Below, in pieces: positions 13,367 to 15,214 of a stretch of DNA of 15,214 bases. The position numbers were made by a program, and so were the translations under genes. The stretch is from CAZZIZ01 sp964654535 (GTDB lineage: Bacteria > Bacteroidota > Bacteroidia > Chitinophagales > UBA2359): assembly GCA_964654535.1 (NCBI GenBank), contig CAZZIZ010000070.1:1-15214 (forward strand). The letters are read 5' to 3'. Position 1 is the stretch's first letter; each line of letters starts with the position of its first letter. The notes under the pieces are model-generated. The model was not told the DNA's origin and did no database searches. It saw nothing but the letters and a program-made list of their open reading frames with translations.

Positions 13367-14833
13367 CTATTGGAGATATTCGTTTACTATACGAACCATA
13401 AGGTCATTGAGAAATTCTACTTCTATCGCATCAACAGATGGATCTAAGTGCTCGTTTCCAATACCACTGTCGTCGGTAATGTAGGTATAAGTACCGTTGG
13501 TGAGCAATGCGCAGAAGCGCATGAGGTACTCGGTATTTTTATCTATACCCGATGCAGTAATCGGGATAATCTTGATTCCTTTTCTCGCCGATTCATTGAC
13601 CAGCACGCGCATACGCTCCACCGTACACTCATCACCGTGCGGAGGAGCGTCGAGTATTAAGAACATAATTCTTGTACGGGCAGGTGCCTGCCAATCCATA
13701 TCTACTACCGACAAATGCAACGCACGATGAACCGCTTCTGGGAAGTCGCCCCCACCATTAGCGGACTGACTATTAATAAAGTCTATCACGGTTGCTTCTG
13801 ACGCAGTCATAGGTTCTGCTACTTCTAAGTACTCATCGCCATAGTCTCTATAAAAGACCGATGCAAATTTGAAATCGATACTCGGATTGTTCGTTTTTAC
13901 ACGTTCGAAAATATCGGTTGTTTCTACTTTAATGTATTCGAGCTCATCACCCATAGAACCTGTTGCATCAAAGGCAATGGTAATTTCCGCAGCCTTCGCC
14001 TCTTGAGCAGATTCCTCTGTTGTGTATACTTGTGTACCAGTAGTCTCGTAGGAATCGTATTCATAAACAAGCACTTCTCCATCTATAACCGCACCAACTC
14101 TTACGTTTTCAAATACCCCAGTCTCTGGATTAATCCATAACTCTGCTGATCCACTATTGTCTGTACGACTGGTCCAAATAGGTTCATCGCTATCGTTCAA
14201 TAAAAAGATTGGTAAATCTATATGCGGATTACCTTCGCCATCGCGCATAACTATACTCACCCGATTTCTCGGGAACATTGTCCAATTTTCTTGAAACTCG
14301 CTGAACTCGTCTGACAAATCAGACCAAAAATCCCACTCTTCTAGGTCATTGGTTTCACCAGCAGTTAAAACTCCAGGCTCCAGTTCTTGTCCATCACCTC
14401 CTACAATTACATATTCGGGACTATCCGAACTGACATCGCCAGATGAACCACCATCAGTTCCTCCTCCGGTTCCTCCTGTGGGTACATCTACGCCTCCAGT
14501 GGTTCCTGTAGCTCCGCCTGTCGTCCCTGCTCCTCCAGCACCTGGAGCACCAGCTGGTCCACCCAAAGCACCATCGTAATCAAAGCCGCCGCCATTATTA
14601 ATGCTATTGTCTATCGACTGCTGATGACAAGGGTCAAAAGAGATTGCCTCATCCGTCCTTGTGATATCAATAAGTGCTTCCATTTCTGTGCTCAGCTTAA
14701 GCGTAGTAGGCTGATCTTCGTTAACGCTTCCATTTTCTACTGTTGCACCATCTATTACAATATCATCTCCGCCACAAGAGGCGAAAAGTAGTGCTGCAAA
14801 GAAAAAGGCGAGGAAGTAATTTAATCGTTTCAT
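13367..14833 (-). CDS. von Willebrand factor A-domain lipoprotein with Gly-rich linker
   Basis: 488 aa. The lipoprotein signal MKRLNYFLAFFFAALLFASC puts lipid on Cys20, followed by GGDD, a start typical of Bacteroidota lipoproteins, many of which reach the cell surface. Residues about 81-132 are a low-complexity Gly/Thr/Ala/Pro linker. Residues about 190-265 look like a carboxypeptidase-regulatory or Ig-like domain (VSIVMRDGEGNPHIDLPIFL, TDNSGSAELWI). Residues 283-488 are a vWA domain: ITIAFDATGSMGDE (284-297) is the first metal-site motif, in the DxTGSM form; NGGGDFPEAVHRAL (359-372) the second; MFLILDAPPHGDE (390-402) the third. This hemicentin-like variant binds a divalent metal and mediates protein contacts. 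The gene is monocistronic, bracketed by two inverted copies of the structured repeat. A weak promoter candidate, TATAATTG, lies at 14886-14893. Confidence 0.88.
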   Translation of the reverse strand: MKRLNYFLAFFFAALLFASCGGDDIVIDGATVENGSVNEDQPTTLKLSTEMEALIDITRTDEAISFDPCHQQSIDNSINNGGGFDYDGALGGPAGAPGAGGAGTTGGATGTTGGVDVPTGGTGGGTDGGSSGDVSSDSPEYVIVGGDGQELEPGVLTAGETNDLEEWDFWSDLSDEFSEFQENWTMFPRNRVSIVMRDGEGNPHIDLPIFLLNDSDEPIWTSRTDNSGSAELWINPETGVFENVRVGAVIDGEVLVYEYDSYETTGTQVYTTEESAQEAKAAEITIAFDATGSMGDELEYIKVETTDIFERVKTNNPSIDFKFASVFYRDYGDEYLEVAEPMTASEATVIDFINSQSANGGGDFPEAVHRALHLSVVDMDWQAPARTRIMFLILDAPPHGDECTVERMRVLVNESARKGIKIIPITASGIDKNTEYLMRFCALLTNGTYTYITDDSGIGNEHLDPSVDAIEVEFLNDLMVRIVNEYLQ

Positions 14834-15066
14834 AGTTCTAATCGTTTAAATCGAATGGTTTAAAATGTTTAGTAGAACCCAGTATCAATTATAATATTTT
14901 TACATCATATTTAAAAGCGGCAATTTCAAAGAATGACTGAACCTGAGGCTAACAAATCAACATTTGCACGTCTGCGCCATTGCATGCCAGCTTGAAGCAG
15001 AGCGGCAGCACTGTTCAAACGTTAAACTCGGCGATTTGGTTGCCTATGCTTAAACAGAATTTTCGT
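14834..15066. other. Non-coding gap upstream of the vWA lipoprotein gene
   Basis: This 233-bp stretch contains no supported gene on either strand. The half nearest the vWA gene (14834-14920) is A+T-rich and must hold its promoter. The best match to the Bacteroidota minus-7 element TAnnTTTG is TATAATTG on the minus strand (14893-14886); a TTT rather than TTG lies 19 nt upstream, so the match is weak. The remaining part (14930-15060) has mixed composition with nothing recognisable. Confidence 0.4.
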
Positions 15067-15214
15067 GCGAGGGATAGTATAGATGCGACCAAAGGGAGCA
15101 GTCGCCTTTGTTGAGCTAGTTTAGACTTACCGCTTGCGGTAGAAGTATAAACTTTAGCGAGACAAGATGGGGACCGAAGCGAACGCGGAGTCTAGGATAG
15201 CCCGACCCTTTTTG
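15067..15214 (+). repeat. Structured intergenic repeat element, copy 3 (plus orientation, truncated by window edge)
   Basis: Starts GCGAGGGATAGTATAGATGC, matching the 5' end of the copy at 13103-13337, and contains the 20-mer CTTACCGCTTGCGGTAGAAG at 15126-15145, identical to copy 1. Stems: 15115-15118 with 15155-15158 (GCTA/TAGC), 15107-15112 with 15161-15166 (with wobbles), TTTAgACT with AGTaTAAA (15120-15127 with 15144-15151) and TACCGC/GCGGTA (15128-15133 with 15136-15141), with the same GA bulge (15142-15143). The window ends just as the 3' hairpin's first arm (CCCTTTTTG) begins, so its full length is not seen. The last 29 nt are exactly inverted relative to 13187-13215. Confidence 0.82.

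Noticed and set aside
14349..14579. A 76-codon plus-strand frame with a Pro/Ala-rich product
   Set aside because: It is the exact antisense of the Gly-rich linker of the vWA lipoprotein; GGN codons read backward give Pro.
1283..15214. CRISPR array or insertion sequence as an explanation for the repeats
   Set aside because: The repeats are three isolated, diverged, structured copies kilobases apart, not evenly spaced, and no transposase or cas gene is present.

Overview
The window looks like chromosome from a member of the Bacteroidota, probably a marine flavobacterial or Cryomorphaceae-like bacterium. The evidence is indirect but consistent. It includes an alpha-2-macroglobulin start of the type common in this phylum, lipoproteins with SC(GGDD)-type signals, a phosphoesterase fused to an outer-membrane barrel, a Pycsar-effector-family membrane protein, a moderate-to-low G+C content with few clear Shine-Dalgarno sites, and intergenic repeats of a kind I associate with flavobacterial genomes. 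There is no rRNA, tRNA, CRISPR array, transposase or phage gene.

Layout. Positions 1-1253 run leftward: the first 77 codons of an MG2/alpha-2-macroglobulin-like protein, then a membrane protein ending in two Cys-rich DxNGNG calcium-binding-like repeats. Positions 1254-1618 are non-coding and repeat-rich. From 1619 to 11514 everything reads rightward: a sodium symporter strikingly similar to the animal high-affinity choline transporter CHT1; a very large phosphoesterase / kinase-like / outer-membrane-barrel protein; directly after it (2-nt gap) a Pycsar-effector-family protein with a degenerate HD domain; L-serine dehydratase SdaA; an overlapping SAM-dependent methyltransferase; and an S41-peptidase-like lipoprotein. 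From 11506 to 14833 genes read leftward: thioredoxin (overlapping the S41 gene tail to tail), a PsbP-like secreted protein, a SnoaL/NTF2-like protein, and a von Willebrand A-domain lipoprotein with a Gly-rich linker.

How the parts fit. Most genes are individually ordinary envelope, transport or metabolic functions. Two things stand out. First, the pair at 3261-8248 is almost certainly one operon. It joins an outer-membrane protein with phosphatase and kinase-like motifs to an inner-membrane protein carrying the PycTM pore-type domain of Pycsar defence effectors, but with no nucleotide cyclase in view. This could be a cross-envelope stress or defence module. Second, three copies of one intergenic element (1283-1474 plus, 13103-13337 minus, 15067-15214 plus and cut by the edge) keep the same nested stem-loop architecture while the arm sequences change in compensating ways. 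This is the signature of a structured RNA or of a hairpin-based mobile element, and two of the copies bracket the vWA lipoprotein gene in inverted orientation.

All functional calls come from reading motifs by eye; no database search was possible.
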